Positions 54,645 to 63,426 of a DNA stretch of 64,000 nt are shown here, in pieces. The notes beneath the pieces are model-generated. The model ran no database searches and was not told where the DNA came from. It saw nothing but the letters and a program-made list of their open reading frames with translations. Position 1 is the stretch's first letter. Every line of letters begins with the position of its first letter. This stretch comes from Westiellopsis prolifica IICB1 (GTDB lineage: Bacteria; Cyanobacteriota; Cyanobacteriia; Cyanobacteriales; Nostocaceae), in NCBI RefSeq assembly GCF_004323185.1, contig NZ_NAPS01000002.1, forward strand, positions 2,507,636 through 2,571,635. Direction: 5' to 3'. The position numbers and the translations under genes were made by a program.

Positions 54645-55814
54645 ATGGGTAAAAAAAAGATTGGAATAGTCATTTACGCCAATCCCGACCACTATCCTCC
54701 TACAATCAATGCCGTTCATTTATTATCAGAATATTTTGATGTGATTTTGATTGGTCGTAATCAAGATGAGCCTCATTGGAAATATCCTGCCAATGTTAAA
54801 GTACATCGTTTAGGAAAATACACATCAGTCAAAGAAAGAGAACAAGCATCAGCTACTACTAAATTTTGGGAATATCTTAACTTTATAGCCCAAGCAAGTT
54901 GCCTTCTTAAAAATGTATCTCTAATTTATGCTTATGATGCTTTTGGCTATACGGCTTCCTATCTTTGTCGGCTGTTGCAAGGTAAAACTACTCCACTGAT
55001 ATACCATAACCATGACCTCAACAGTCAATTATTTCCCCTATCTTCTTTGTCAGGATGGGTTCAAACAGGAGAAAGGAAGTGGGTAAATCAAGCTAATATT
55101 GTTGTTTTTCCTTCTCAAGAACGCGCTTTGTTGTTCAAAAAGCTTACAAATTTCAATGGGCAATTAATAATAGTACCTAATTTCCCTAGAAAATCATATT
55201 TTCAAGAAAATCCAGACTTCAAAAATATCATCTCAAAACGTTTTCAAAAACCTCAAATATTGCTGCAAGGTACTATCGCTATCAAAAATTCATTGCTGGA
55301 ATTACTTGATGCACTAAGTTTTTTGGATGATTCTATAGAACTGAAGCTACTAGGACCTATTCAGGAAGAAGAAAAACATTTAATGGATGATTTTGCTGCT
55401 CGCAAGAAAGTTACTGACCGTGTTAAGTATTTTATGCCAGTACCCTATAATGATCTTCCTTCACATACTTGGGTTGCTGCTGTAGGTGTGTGTTTATATA
55501 AAAAAACTGATATCAATCATCAAACAATGGGAACAGCATCAAATAAAATTTATGAATATGCAGCTTGCGGTTTACCTGTAATTGTTAGTGATCAGCCAAA
55601 TTATCGAGAACATCTTGCAAATGAAATATGGGTTCGTTTTGCTGATCCTGATAACCCTCAATCCATTACCTCTGCTGTTAATGATATTCTTAAAGACTTT
55701 GACAAATACGAACAAATGTGTGTAGCGGCTCGACAAGCTTTTGAAGAAAAATATAATTACGAGTCTGCTTTTTATCCTTTGCTGTGTCAAATTAAAGACT
55801 TAGTTAATAGTTAA
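54645..55814 (+). CDS. Glycosyltransferase family 4-like
   Basis: A GT-B fold protein of 389 residues. The N-terminal half (GIVIYANPDHYPPTINAVHLL; NVSLIYAYDAFGYTASYL; IYHNHDLNSQLFP) and the C-terminal donor half (PQILLQGTIAIKNSLLELLDAL; MGTASNKIYEYAACGLPVIVS) fit the family, with the acidic residue in KIYEYAACG. It ends 20 bases before the FkbM-type methyltransferase. Confidence 0.88.
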   Translation: MGKKKIGIVIYANPDHYPPTINAVHLLSEYFDVILIGRNQDEPHWKYPANVKVHRLGKYTSVKEREQASATTKFWEYLNFIAQASCLLKNVSLIYAYDAFGYTASYLCRLLQGKTTPLIYHNHDLNSQLFPLSSLSGWVQTGERKWVNQANIVVFPSQERALLFKKLTNFNGQLIIVPNFPRKSYFQENPDFKNIISKRFQKPQILLQGTIAIKNSLLELLDALSFLDDSIELKLLGPIQEEEKHLMDDFAARKKVTDRVKYFMPVPYNDLPSHTWVAAVGVCLYKKTDINHQTMGTASNKIYEYAACGLPVIVSDQPNYREHLANEIWVRFADPDNPQSITSAVNDILKDFDKYEQMCVAARQAFEEKYNYESAFYPLLCQIKDLVNS

Positions 55815-55834
55815 ATAATAAAAAGTAATTATCA

Positions 55835-56695
55835 ATGAATATTTCGCAATTTAAATTACAACTGATTACGCAAATTCTCCGCCTTATACCGATGGAGTTA
55901 CCAGGCAAATCTCGTCTGGCACGGTTCCTAATAAATTCTTCTTTAGATACTAAAGATATTTATTTAAATGGCCGGGACAACTCCAGATATCTCGTTCCTT
56001 CGCTTCGAGAACCAGTGGCATTTTATTTACTAATTGATGGTATTTATGAGCCAAAAAGTATTGGCTTAATAGCGAATAATTTATCCCCAAAAACAGTTTT
56101 CTTAGATATAGGAGCTAATATTGGTTTATTCTCAATAACAATTGCAAAACTTCTGAGTCAGGAAAGCCAAGTAATAGCACTTGAAGCATCTCCTAAAATT
56201 TTTAGATATTTGCAAGAAAACATAAAGAAGAATAATTTACAAAATGTAAAAATATTTGAACTTGCTATTACAGATACAGATAATTCTACAACTACTTTTT
56301 ATGAACCACCCGCTGAACATTTTGGTATGGGTTCTATAGCTCCTCAATTTCATAATCATCCAATTTTAGTTCAAACAAAAACTATAGATACTCTTCTGGA
56401 AGAATTACAAATTGAGTCTGTAAATATCATAAAAGTTGATGTTGAAGGTTATGAATCTATGGTTTTTAAAGGTGGACAACGATTATTGAACTCTGCTAAT
56501 CCTCCTTTAATATTGTTTGAATTTTGTGATTGGGCAGAATCAAGGGTTCCAGGAGCCAATGTAGGTGATGCTCAAAGAGTTTTATATGATTACGGTTATA
56601 AAATTTGGCGGCTTGAAGACTTTATTTCCAAAAAACAGCCTTTAAACTCTGTTGTTACCCAAGGTTTTGACATGCTAGTGGCAGTAAAAAAATAA
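55835..56695 (+). CDS. FkbM-family SAM-dependent methyltransferase
   Basis: A 286-residue methyltransferase with the SAM-binding motif FLDIGANIGLFSITIAK near 90 and the acidic strand end VIALEASPK. The family signature NIIKVDVEGYESMVFKGG lies near 200. FkbM enzymes methylate sugar or antibiotic hydroxyl groups; here an O-methyl sugar in the polysaccharide is the natural target. It is placed after two glycosyltransferases and before the polymerase. Confidence 0.92.
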   Translation: MNISQFKLQLITQILRLIPMELPGKSRLARFLINSSLDTKDIYLNGRDNSRYLVPSLREPVAFYLLIDGIYEPKSIGLIANNLSPKTVFLDIGANIGLFSITIAKLLSQESQVIALEASPKIFRYLQENIKKNNLQNVKIFELAITDTDNSTTTFYEPPAEHFGMGSIAPQFHNHPILVQTKTIDTLLEELQIESVNIIKVDVEGYESMVFKGGQRLLNSANPPLILFEFCDWAESRVPGANVGDAQRVLYDYGYKIWRLEDFISKKQPLNSVVTQGFDMLVAVKK

Positions 56696-56781
56696 CTTAA
56701 TAACTTAATAAAGTTAGGCAGATGTAAGTGTAACTTTGTTATAATTCATGCCAGCCGACTCAAGTCAAAATTTGAGTAAAT

Positions 56782-58167
56782 ATGCTGGAGCTAATGGAAG
56801 ATCAGCAAAGACAGTGGTTAATTTTTTCATTATTCATTTGGGTAGTAGTCATCATTTTAGTCACTCGCAGTCAGTGGAATAAAAAATTTCCCTCTGTGGG
56901 CTTACCATTGATGTATTTGTTTAGCCTATCTATGATCCACTGGTTTGGAGCATTAATCTATGCCTTCCCATGGTACGACCCCAAAAAGAATGCATATCTA
57001 ATTAGCCAAGGTTCTTCACTAACTTCTACAGCTTTAGGTTTTCAGGAAAGTACTTATGGTGTTATAGGATTTGGACTAGGTTGTCTGATTCTAGCTCCCT
57101 ATTTGCTTAAAATATTTCATCCTCCGTGGCTATACGAGTTTTATAGCCAGCCCAATTTAAAACTTATCAAAACTTATATGATTATAGGCCAAGTATTTAG
57201 CTTGGTATTAAACCCTATTTTGTCTAGAATTCCTAGCGTAGGAGCGTTAACAGTTTCAGGCTCATCATTCTTTATTGTCGCTATATGTTTAGTTTGCTGG
57301 AGATCGTGGCAATCAGGCAACAAAAAAGCGTTTTTCATCTGGATCACCATTTCCTGTCTTCTACCTTTATATACGCTGTTGACAACGGGATTTATGAGTT
57401 TTGGAACTGCTGCTGCTACCGTTGTATTGTTGTTCGTATTTAATTTTTACCGTCCAAAATGGAAATTGATATTAATCGCATTACTAGCTATCTATTTTGG
57501 GCTATCTGTTTTTGTTACTTATTTTCGTGACCGAACAGCCATCAGATCAACACCAGGTGGTGGTGACTCCCGAATTGAACAAATGCAAAAAACAGCAACT
57601 ACATTTGAGTTTTTTAATATTTTCAAACAGGAACATTTAGAACATATTGATACCAGATTGAACCAGAATATTTTTGTAGGTAGAGGAGTCAAGCGTCTTT
57701 CAAGTGGTCTAGTTGATTATGCTAATGGTGAAACCATAGAACTATCACTAATATCAGCAGTTCCTCGCATCTTTTGGCCAGATAAGCCGACGGCTTCAGG
57801 TAGTGGGAATCTTGTAAGCCAATATACGGGTTTAAAACTTGCTGAAGGAAGTAGTTTTGGAATAGGACAAGTCTTGGAGTTCTACATTAACTTTGGTTCA
57901 TGGGGAGTATTTTTAGGATTTGTAGTCTTTGGTACTGTGCTTCGAGTTATGGATATCACCGCTGGGTATAAGTTAATGTCTGGCAATTTGGTTGGTTTCA
58001 CCTCATGGCTCTTACCTGCACTGGCACTGCTTCAACCTATTGGTTCGTTAGTAGACATTGTACAAACTGCATCAAGTTCGCTGGTTTGCGTCTATCTGAT
58101 CAATGGAGTTTACTTGAAGAGAGCAAATCGGAGAAAGCCTTTAATTAGTGATGTGAACATCCATTAA
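56782..58167 (+). CDS. Wzy-like oligosaccharide polymerase
   Basis: Integral membrane protein of 461 residues with about ten hydrophobic segments (for example IFSLFIWVVVIILVT, FSLVLNPILS, LILIALLAIYFGLSVFV). A long periplasmic-type loop (about 255-345) carries FWPDKPTASGSGN and a QYTGLKLAEGSSFGIGQ motif. This architecture is that of O-antigen/EPS polymerases that link repeat units on the periplasmic side. Polymerases have low sequence conservation, so the name rests on topology, length and context (BY-kinase and many transferases). Confidence 0.8.
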   Translation: MLELMEDQQRQWLIFSLFIWVVVIILVTRSQWNKKFPSVGLPLMYLFSLSMIHWFGALIYAFPWYDPKKNAYLISQGSSLTSTALGFQESTYGVIGFGLGCLILAPYLLKIFHPPWLYEFYSQPNLKLIKTYMIIGQVFSLVLNPILSRIPSVGALTVSGSSFFIVAICLVCWRSWQSGNKKAFFIWITISCLLPLYTLLTTGFMSFGTAAATVVLLFVFNFYRPKWKLILIALLAIYFGLSVFVTYFRDRTAIRSTPGGGDSRIEQMQKTATTFEFFNIFKQEHLEHIDTRLNQNIFVGRGVKRLSSGLVDYANGETIELSLISAVPRIFWPDKPTASGSGNLVSQYTGLKLAEGSSFGIGQVLEFYINFGSWGVFLGFVVFGTVLRVMDITAGYKLMSGNLVGFTSWLLPALALLQPIGSLVDIVQTASSSLVCVYLINGVYLKRANRRKPLISDVNIH

Positions 58168-58271
58168 TAATTTTTACAATCACAAAAATTATCGGCGCGT
58201 CTCCCTCGAAAGTTTTTATTTGACATTGATCAAACCTAAAAAAATCGTATACAAAGGGAGATATTAATTGT

Positions 58272-59243
58272 ATGTTTAATTATAGTTTTAAAAATATAAA
58301 TACTGAACAAATTGTTAATGCTATAAAAAACAACGGATATTTTATTTGTGAAGAAGCATTGAAAGAAGAATACATTGATGAATTACTCAAAGAAGTAGAT
58401 TTCAATAATATTTTAGTTAATAATAATGATGTTGGTACAGTTATTTCTCAAAACTGCAAATTTTTAACACACTGTTTAGCTAGCTCAAGAAAAACATACG
58501 ATATTATTACAGCGAGAAAAATTTTAGATATTTGCAAAGAATACTTTGATGATAACTATAAGTTAACAAACCATAGAATTTATCAAGTTTACAAAAGTGG
58601 TCATATGCCCTGGCATACAGATAATAATTTACAAACTGGCAAGCAATTAGTGGCCAAGCATAATATGCCAGGTTTATTGTTTTTATTTTATTTATCTGAT
58701 GTTACAAAAAATGCTTTTCAATACCTAAAGAATTCTCATAACTGGTCTCATAAGTACGATAATGAAATCTATTTAAGTGATAGTTTTATCGACAAAAATT
58801 ATAAAAATGATATATTGTCATTTCCCATGAAAAAGGGAGCGCTCATAATCTGTGATATTCATGGAATTCACAGAGCAGATCCTTTTCAGGATGATAACTA
58901 CAGCAGAACTAGTTTACTTTTTCAAGTGGATCAAGTTGGGAATAAATATATAGGGCATGGGGAAAAAAACTTAGTCAATACCGAGTATCTTGATAATTTA
59001 ACTCCAGAAGTGATGGACTATCTTGGATTTGGTTTTCCAAGAACTTATCCAGCTTTTCCTAACAGTTCAGTTGCTACCATGACACCTCAAGATATCTTAG
59101 CTCTACAAAAACACTTATTGCCCCAAACAATCCAAGCGTTAATCAAAAGCCTAGCCAAATATTTATTACCTGCTGAGACATTTATTAATATAAAAAGAAC
59201 CCTATGGAGCCTCAAATTAAAACATAAAAACAAGCAAGATTAA
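58272..59243 (+). CDS. Phytanoyl-CoA dioxygenase-like (PhyH) non-haem iron enzyme
   Basis: A 323-residue 2-oxoglutarate/Fe(II) dioxygenase-like protein. The iron facial triad is His115 and Asp117 (MPWHTDNN) with a distal His at 197 or 200 in ICDIHGIHRADP, followed by the 2-oxoglutarate-binding Arg212 (YSRTSLLF). GGGAG lies before the ATG. In glycan clusters such enzymes may hydroxylate or desaturate a sugar, aglycone or lipid; which one is unknown. Confidence 0.86.
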   Translation: MFNYSFKNINTEQIVNAIKNNGYFICEEALKEEYIDELLKEVDFNNILVNNNDVGTVISQNCKFLTHCLASSRKTYDIITARKILDICKEYFDDNYKLTNHRIYQVYKSGHMPWHTDNNLQTGKQLVAKHNMPGLLFLFYLSDVTKNAFQYLKNSHNWSHKYDNEIYLSDSFIDKNYKNDILSFPMKKGALIICDIHGIHRADPFQDDNYSRTSLLFQVDQVGNKYIGHGEKNLVNTEYLDNLTPEVMDYLGFGFPRTYPAFPNSSVATMTPQDILALQKHLLPQTIQALIKSLAKYLLPAETFINIKRTLWSLKLKHKNKQD

Positions 59244-59252
59244 TAGTAGTTA

Positions 59253-60398
59253 ATGAAAATTTTATTGATAGGTAATTATCAGCCAGATGCCATAGAAAGT
59301 ATGGATAGATTCGCTTTTATGCTGGAAGTTTATCTAACGAAATTTGGTCATCAAGTGCGTGTAATTCGCCCAATTCCTCATTTTGGCAGGCTTAATTTAC
59401 CTTTCCAGTTATTCAAAAAATGGTTAGGTTATATTGATAAATTAATTTTTTTCCCATCACAATTACATCAAGCTTTACCTTGGGCTGATGTAGTTCATAT
59501 ATGTGATCACGGTAATGCTGTTTACACAAAATATTTGAGAAACATACCTCATGTAATTACTTGCCATGATTTACTAGCAATTCGTTCTGCTTTGGGAGAA
59601 TTTACTGAATTTAAAACTAAATGGACAGGCAAAAAAATACAGCAAATTACTTTAAATGGACTTAATCAATCCCAAAAAATCGTTTGTATTTCCGAACAAA
59701 CAAGAAGTGATTTATTGCGCCTGAGTTCTCTTAGTGAAAGTGCTGTATCTTTGATTTCTATGGGGTTAAACTATCCCTATACTCCGATGTCAACCGCAGA
59801 GAGCAAGCAATATTTAAAAGTTTTAAAAATTCCTCACGATAGCCAATTTATTCTTCATGTTGGTGGAAATTTCTGGTATAAAAATCGGCTGGGAGTTTTA
59901 GCAATTTTTCAGCAATTAATGTTGAAACTTCAACAACCTAATTTTTATTTAGTCATGGTGGGCAAACCCATGACTGCGGAAATGCGCCAGTTTATCAACA
60001 TACACAAAATGACTGAAAAAGTCATAGAGTTAGTTAATGTTGATAACGAAAGTTTACGATCGCTTTATTCTTCTGCAACTGCTTTACTATTCCCATCCCT
60101 TTATGAAGGTTTTGGTTGGCCTATTATAGAAGCTCAAGCTTGTGGTTGTCCTGTATTTACATCAAACCGTCCTCCGATGAATGAGGTGGGAGGACAAGCA
60201 GCGATATACATAGAACCAGATAACCCTGAAAAAGCTGCGGAAAAAATCATTAGCTATCTTCCTAAATTAGAAGAATTTAAGCTAAAAGGATTTGTTAATT
60301 GTCAAAAATTCACAGCAGAGGGAATGATTGAAAAATACATTGAAGTTTATCGTCAAGCTATTGACTATAAATCTACTCATCTAGTTAAATTTATATAA
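59253..60398 (+). CDS. Glycosyltransferase family 4
   Basis: GT-B transferase of 381 residues. Visible are KILLIGNYQPDAIESMDRF at the start, HICDHGNAVYTKYLRNIPHVITCHD, FILHVGGNFWYKNRLGVLAIF and LFPSLYEGFGWPIIEAQACGCPVFTS, the last with the catalytic EX7E glutamates. It is 9 bases after the dioxygenase gene and close to the next GT, consistent with one transcript. Confidence 0.93.
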   Translation: MKILLIGNYQPDAIESMDRFAFMLEVYLTKFGHQVRVIRPIPHFGRLNLPFQLFKKWLGYIDKLIFFPSQLHQALPWADVVHICDHGNAVYTKYLRNIPHVITCHDLLAIRSALGEFTEFKTKWTGKKIQQITLNGLNQSQKIVCISEQTRSDLLRLSSLSESAVSLISMGLNYPYTPMSTAESKQYLKVLKIPHDSQFILHVGGNFWYKNRLGVLAIFQQLMLKLQQPNFYLVMVGKPMTAEMRQFINIHKMTEKVIELVNVDNESLRSLYSSATALLFPSLYEGFGWPIIEAQACGCPVFTSNRPPMNEVGGQAAIYIEPDNPEKAAEKIISYLPKLEEFKLKGFVNCQKFTAEGMIEKYIEVYRQAIDYKSTHLVKFI

Positions 60399-60417
60399 AT
60401 AATTATTTGATATAACA

Positions 60418-61629
60418 ATGACAAATATTAAGGCAAATAGTTTATTGAAGCAAGACGGATTAATTATAAAAAATCACCAGCAATTTCATCAATATAAGCA
60501 TTTACATATATGGTTTCCGAATATTTTTGAATTTAAAGGAGGAATTCAGGTATATTCAGGTTTTCTATTAGAAGCATTACAAAGTTTATATCCCAATATC
60601 GAATATGATGTTTTTCTGAAACACGATACTCGCTGCTTATCAAATGTTTCTTTTATCAAGAAAACCCAATTTCACTTCACAGGTAAGTGGCCTAAAAAGT
60701 TAAGAACACTTGCTTTTGCTACTCAACTTTTAGGACATGGACTATGGCAACGCCCTAGACTGATTATCTCCTCTCATCTCAATTTCACTGTAATTGCCTA
60801 TTTGTTAAAACGTTTAACTGGCATACATTACTGGACTGTTGCCCACGGTATAGAAGCCTGGGATATTGAGCGTCCCACTCTAAAGGTTGCTCTCCAAAAT
60901 GCCGATCGCATCTTAGCAGTAAGCAGTTACACACGCGATCGCCTCTTACAGCAAGGTCTTGATCCGGGCAAAGTTTTAGTTTTACCCAATACATTTGATG
61001 CCAATACTTTGAAGATAAAGACCAAGTCTTCTGTCCTTCTGAAAAGATATGGCTTGAACGCTGAACAACCGATTATCCTCACTGTCGCTAGACTTTCTAA
61101 ATCAGAACAGTACAAGGGCTACGACAAAATTCTGACTGCTTTACCCCAAATTCGTCAAACTATCCCTAATGTCCATTATCTTTTAGTAGGTAAAGGAGAT
61201 GACCGAGCGCGAATTGAAGAGCTAATTTCCAAACTTCAACTCCAAGACTGTGTCACCTTAGCTGGCTACATCCCCGACGAAGAATTGACTGATCACTATA
61301 ATCTGTGTGATGTCTTTGCAATGCCAAGTAAAGGTGAAGGATTTGGTATCGTGTATTTAGAGGCACTTGCCTGTGGAAAGCCCACGCTTGGAGGTAATCG
61401 AGATGGAACACTAGATGCGCTCTGTAATGGAGAACTAGGGGCGCTTGTCGATCCAGATAATACAGAAGCGATCGCCCAAACTCTGATTCAAATATTACAG
61501 GGTCAGTATCCGAATCCCATACTATATCAACCAGAGTTACTGCGACAGAAAGTGATTGAGAGATTTGGCTTTGAAAGCTTTCAACAAACTCTTGGCATTT
61601 ACCTAGAACACTACTTTCAATATATCTAA
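60418..61629 (+). CDS. Glycosyltransferase family 4
   Basis: GT-B transferase of 403 residues. The N-terminal FPNIFEFKGGIQVYSGFLLEAL is typical; AHGIEAWDIERPTLKVAL is the acceptor-side loop; the donor half has PIILTVARLSKSEQYKGYDKIL, HYLLVGKGDDRARIEEL and FAMPSKGEGFGIVYLEALACGKPTLGG with EX7E glutamates. Its stop directly abuts the ATG of asnB (TAAATG). Confidence 0.93.
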   Translation: MTNIKANSLLKQDGLIIKNHQQFHQYKHLHIWFPNIFEFKGGIQVYSGFLLEALQSLYPNIEYDVFLKHDTRCLSNVSFIKKTQFHFTGKWPKKLRTLAFATQLLGHGLWQRPRLIISSHLNFTVIAYLLKRLTGIHYWTVAHGIEAWDIERPTLKVALQNADRILAVSSYTRDRLLQQGLDPGKVLVLPNTFDANTLKIKTKSSVLLKRYGLNAEQPIILTVARLSKSEQYKGYDKILTALPQIRQTIPNVHYLLVGKGDDRARIEELISKLQLQDCVTLAGYIPDEELTDHYNLCDVFAMPSKGEGFGIVYLEALACGKPTLGGNRDGTLDALCNGELGALVDPDNTEAIAQTLIQILQGQYPNPILYQPELLRQKVIERFGFESFQQTLGIYLEHYFQYI

Positions 61630-63426
61630 ATGTGCGGTATTGCAGGCATTCTTACAACTGAATCCTACCAGAACAATCTGGAACACCTGATTGGGTCGAT
61701 GCAAAAAGCATTACAGCATCGAGGTCCAGACGACCAAGGAGTGTACATTGCAAAAGATCGTCAAGCTGCCTTTGCTCATACTCGTTTGTCAATCTTGGAT
61801 CTAAGTCCTGCGGGACACCAACCCATGTCCACACCAAATGGACGCTACTGGATTACATTTAATGGAGAAATATACAACTTTCATCAGTTACGATCTCAGC
61901 TAAAAGCCCAAGGAGAACAATTTTACTCTCAAACTGATACCGAAGTCATCCTCAAGCTTTATCAGCGCATTGGCACAGACTGTGTTAAACAGCTGCGAGG
62001 AATGTTTGCCTTTGCTATTTGGGATGACCTAGAAAAAACCTGCTTCATAGCACGCGATCCTTTGGGTATTAAACCTCTCTATTACTGGCACTCAGGTTCA
62101 ACACTAATATTTGCCTCTGAATTAAGATCACTTTTAGCCTCTGGTCTTCCTCAAATTTGCTTAAGTCAAGAAGGATTGTATGGCTATTTGACTACTGGCT
62201 CGGTTCCTGAACCTCTAACATTGATTGAAAATATTTGCATGTTGGAAGCAGGAAACTGGTTGTTTTGGCAAGCAGGAAAAGTTCAAAAGTCACAGTATTG
62301 GCAAATTGCCTTTGCAGCCGAATCGATAGCTGCCCCAGAGGCAATTGCAATGGTTCGCAAAGCACTCCTCGATTCTATTGGGCATCACTTTGTTAGTGAT
62401 GTTCCGGTAGGAGTTTTCCTAAGTGGCGGCATTGATTCCACCGCCGTTGTTGCCCTTTCCCGTCAAATTCAATCTGGTTCATTAAATACATACTCTATAG
62501 CTTTTGAAGAATCAGAATGGAATGAAGGGGATCTGGCTCAAAAAGTAGCAAATAAATTTAATACCGAACATACCGAGTACAAAATCACGGCTTCTATGGG
62601 GCGATCGCTACTGCCCCAATATTTAGCTGCGATCGATCAGCCCAGTATTGATGGCTTTAATACATTTTGTGTGTCTCAGATTGCTCATAAATCCGGAATG
62701 AAAGTTGTGTTATCCGGGTTAGGTGGCGATGAGCTGTTTGGTGGCTATAGATCGTTTCAAAAAGTGCCGCGAATGGTTCACTTTGGTCAGCAGTTGCAGC
62801 CACTTAAACCCCTAGTTGCTGCTATTGGCATGGGCTTAGAACGCTGGGGAAGATCAGCACAGGTTCGACGGCTAGGAGATTTTTTACAGCAATTTCCCAG
62901 TTCTGTTGTTGCCTATCGCAGTTTCCGAGGCATTTTCTCCCATTGGGAAGCTTGTCAGATCATGAAGTCTTACCTTCCGGATCGGGAACTACCCTCTGGT
63001 AACAGCCATTACATAGATAGTAACAGTCTGCCTTCTTTGGAAGATGAAATTAGCTACATGGAAATTAGCCACTATATGCGAAATCAGTTACTGAGAGATA
63101 GTGACGTGATGAGCATGGTTTGGGGGCTAGAATTGCGGGTTCCTCTTGTAGATCACACGCTGCTGGAAACAATTGCCTGTATTCCTAGCAACCTGCGTCT
63201 AGCTTCTGGCAAACAACTCCTGATTAAAGCTGTTCCTGAAATACCTGAGTGGATTGTTAATCGTCCCAAACAAGGATTCTTTTTCCCTTATGAGCGGTGG
63301 ATGCAAGCAGAATGGCAGGACTATTTCCGGGAGATTAACTGCCCTGCTAATATTCCTTTAAAACCCTGGTATCGTCGGTGGAGCATAGCGATTCTTCAGC
63401 ATTGGTGGAGGACTATTTCACGATGA
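61630..63426 (+). CDS. asnB: Asparagine synthetase (glutamine-hydrolysing), AsnB type
   Basis: Class-II glutamine amidotransferase fused to an asparagine synthetase domain, 598 residues. The N-terminal Cys2 nucleophile (MCGIAGIL) follows the start; GEIYN and LRGMFAFAIWD lie in the glutaminase. The synthetase has the ATP pyrophosphate loop SGGIDST at 265-271 and GLGGDELFGGY near 366. Within glycan clusters such proteins may form an amide on an uronic acid or transfer nitrogen to a sugar. It overlaps the next gene by ATGA at 63423-63426. Confidence 0.93.
   Translation: MCGIAGILTTESYQNNLEHLIGSMQKALQHRGPDDQGVYIAKDRQAAFAHTRLSILDLSPAGHQPMSTPNGRYWITFNGEIYNFHQLRSQLKAQGEQFYSQTDTEVILKLYQRIGTDCVKQLRGMFAFAIWDDLEKTCFIARDPLGIKPLYYWHSGSTLIFASELRSLLASGLPQICLSQEGLYGYLTTGSVPEPLTLIENICMLEAGNWLFWQAGKVQKSQYWQIAFAAESIAAPEAIAMVRKALLDSIGHHFVSDVPVGVFLSGGIDSTAVVALSRQIQSGSLNTYSIAFEESEWNEGDLAQKVANKFNTEHTEYKITASMGRSLLPQYLAAIDQPSIDGFNTFCVSQIAHKSGMKVVLSGLGGDELFGGYRSFQKVPRMVHFGQQLQPLKPLVAAIGMGLERWGRSAQVRRLGDFLQQFPSSVVAYRSFRGIFSHWEACQIMKSYLPDRELPSGNSHYIDSNSLPSLEDEISYMEISHYMRNQLLRDSDVMSMVWGLELRVPLVDHTLLETIACIPSNLRLASGKQLLIKAVPEIPEWIVNRPKQGFFFPYERWMQAEWQDYFREINCPANIPLKPWYRRWSIAILQHWWRTISR

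Noticed and set aside
58168-58271. Terminator between the polymerase and the dioxygenase
   Set aside because: I found no stable hairpin with a T-tract in this spacer.
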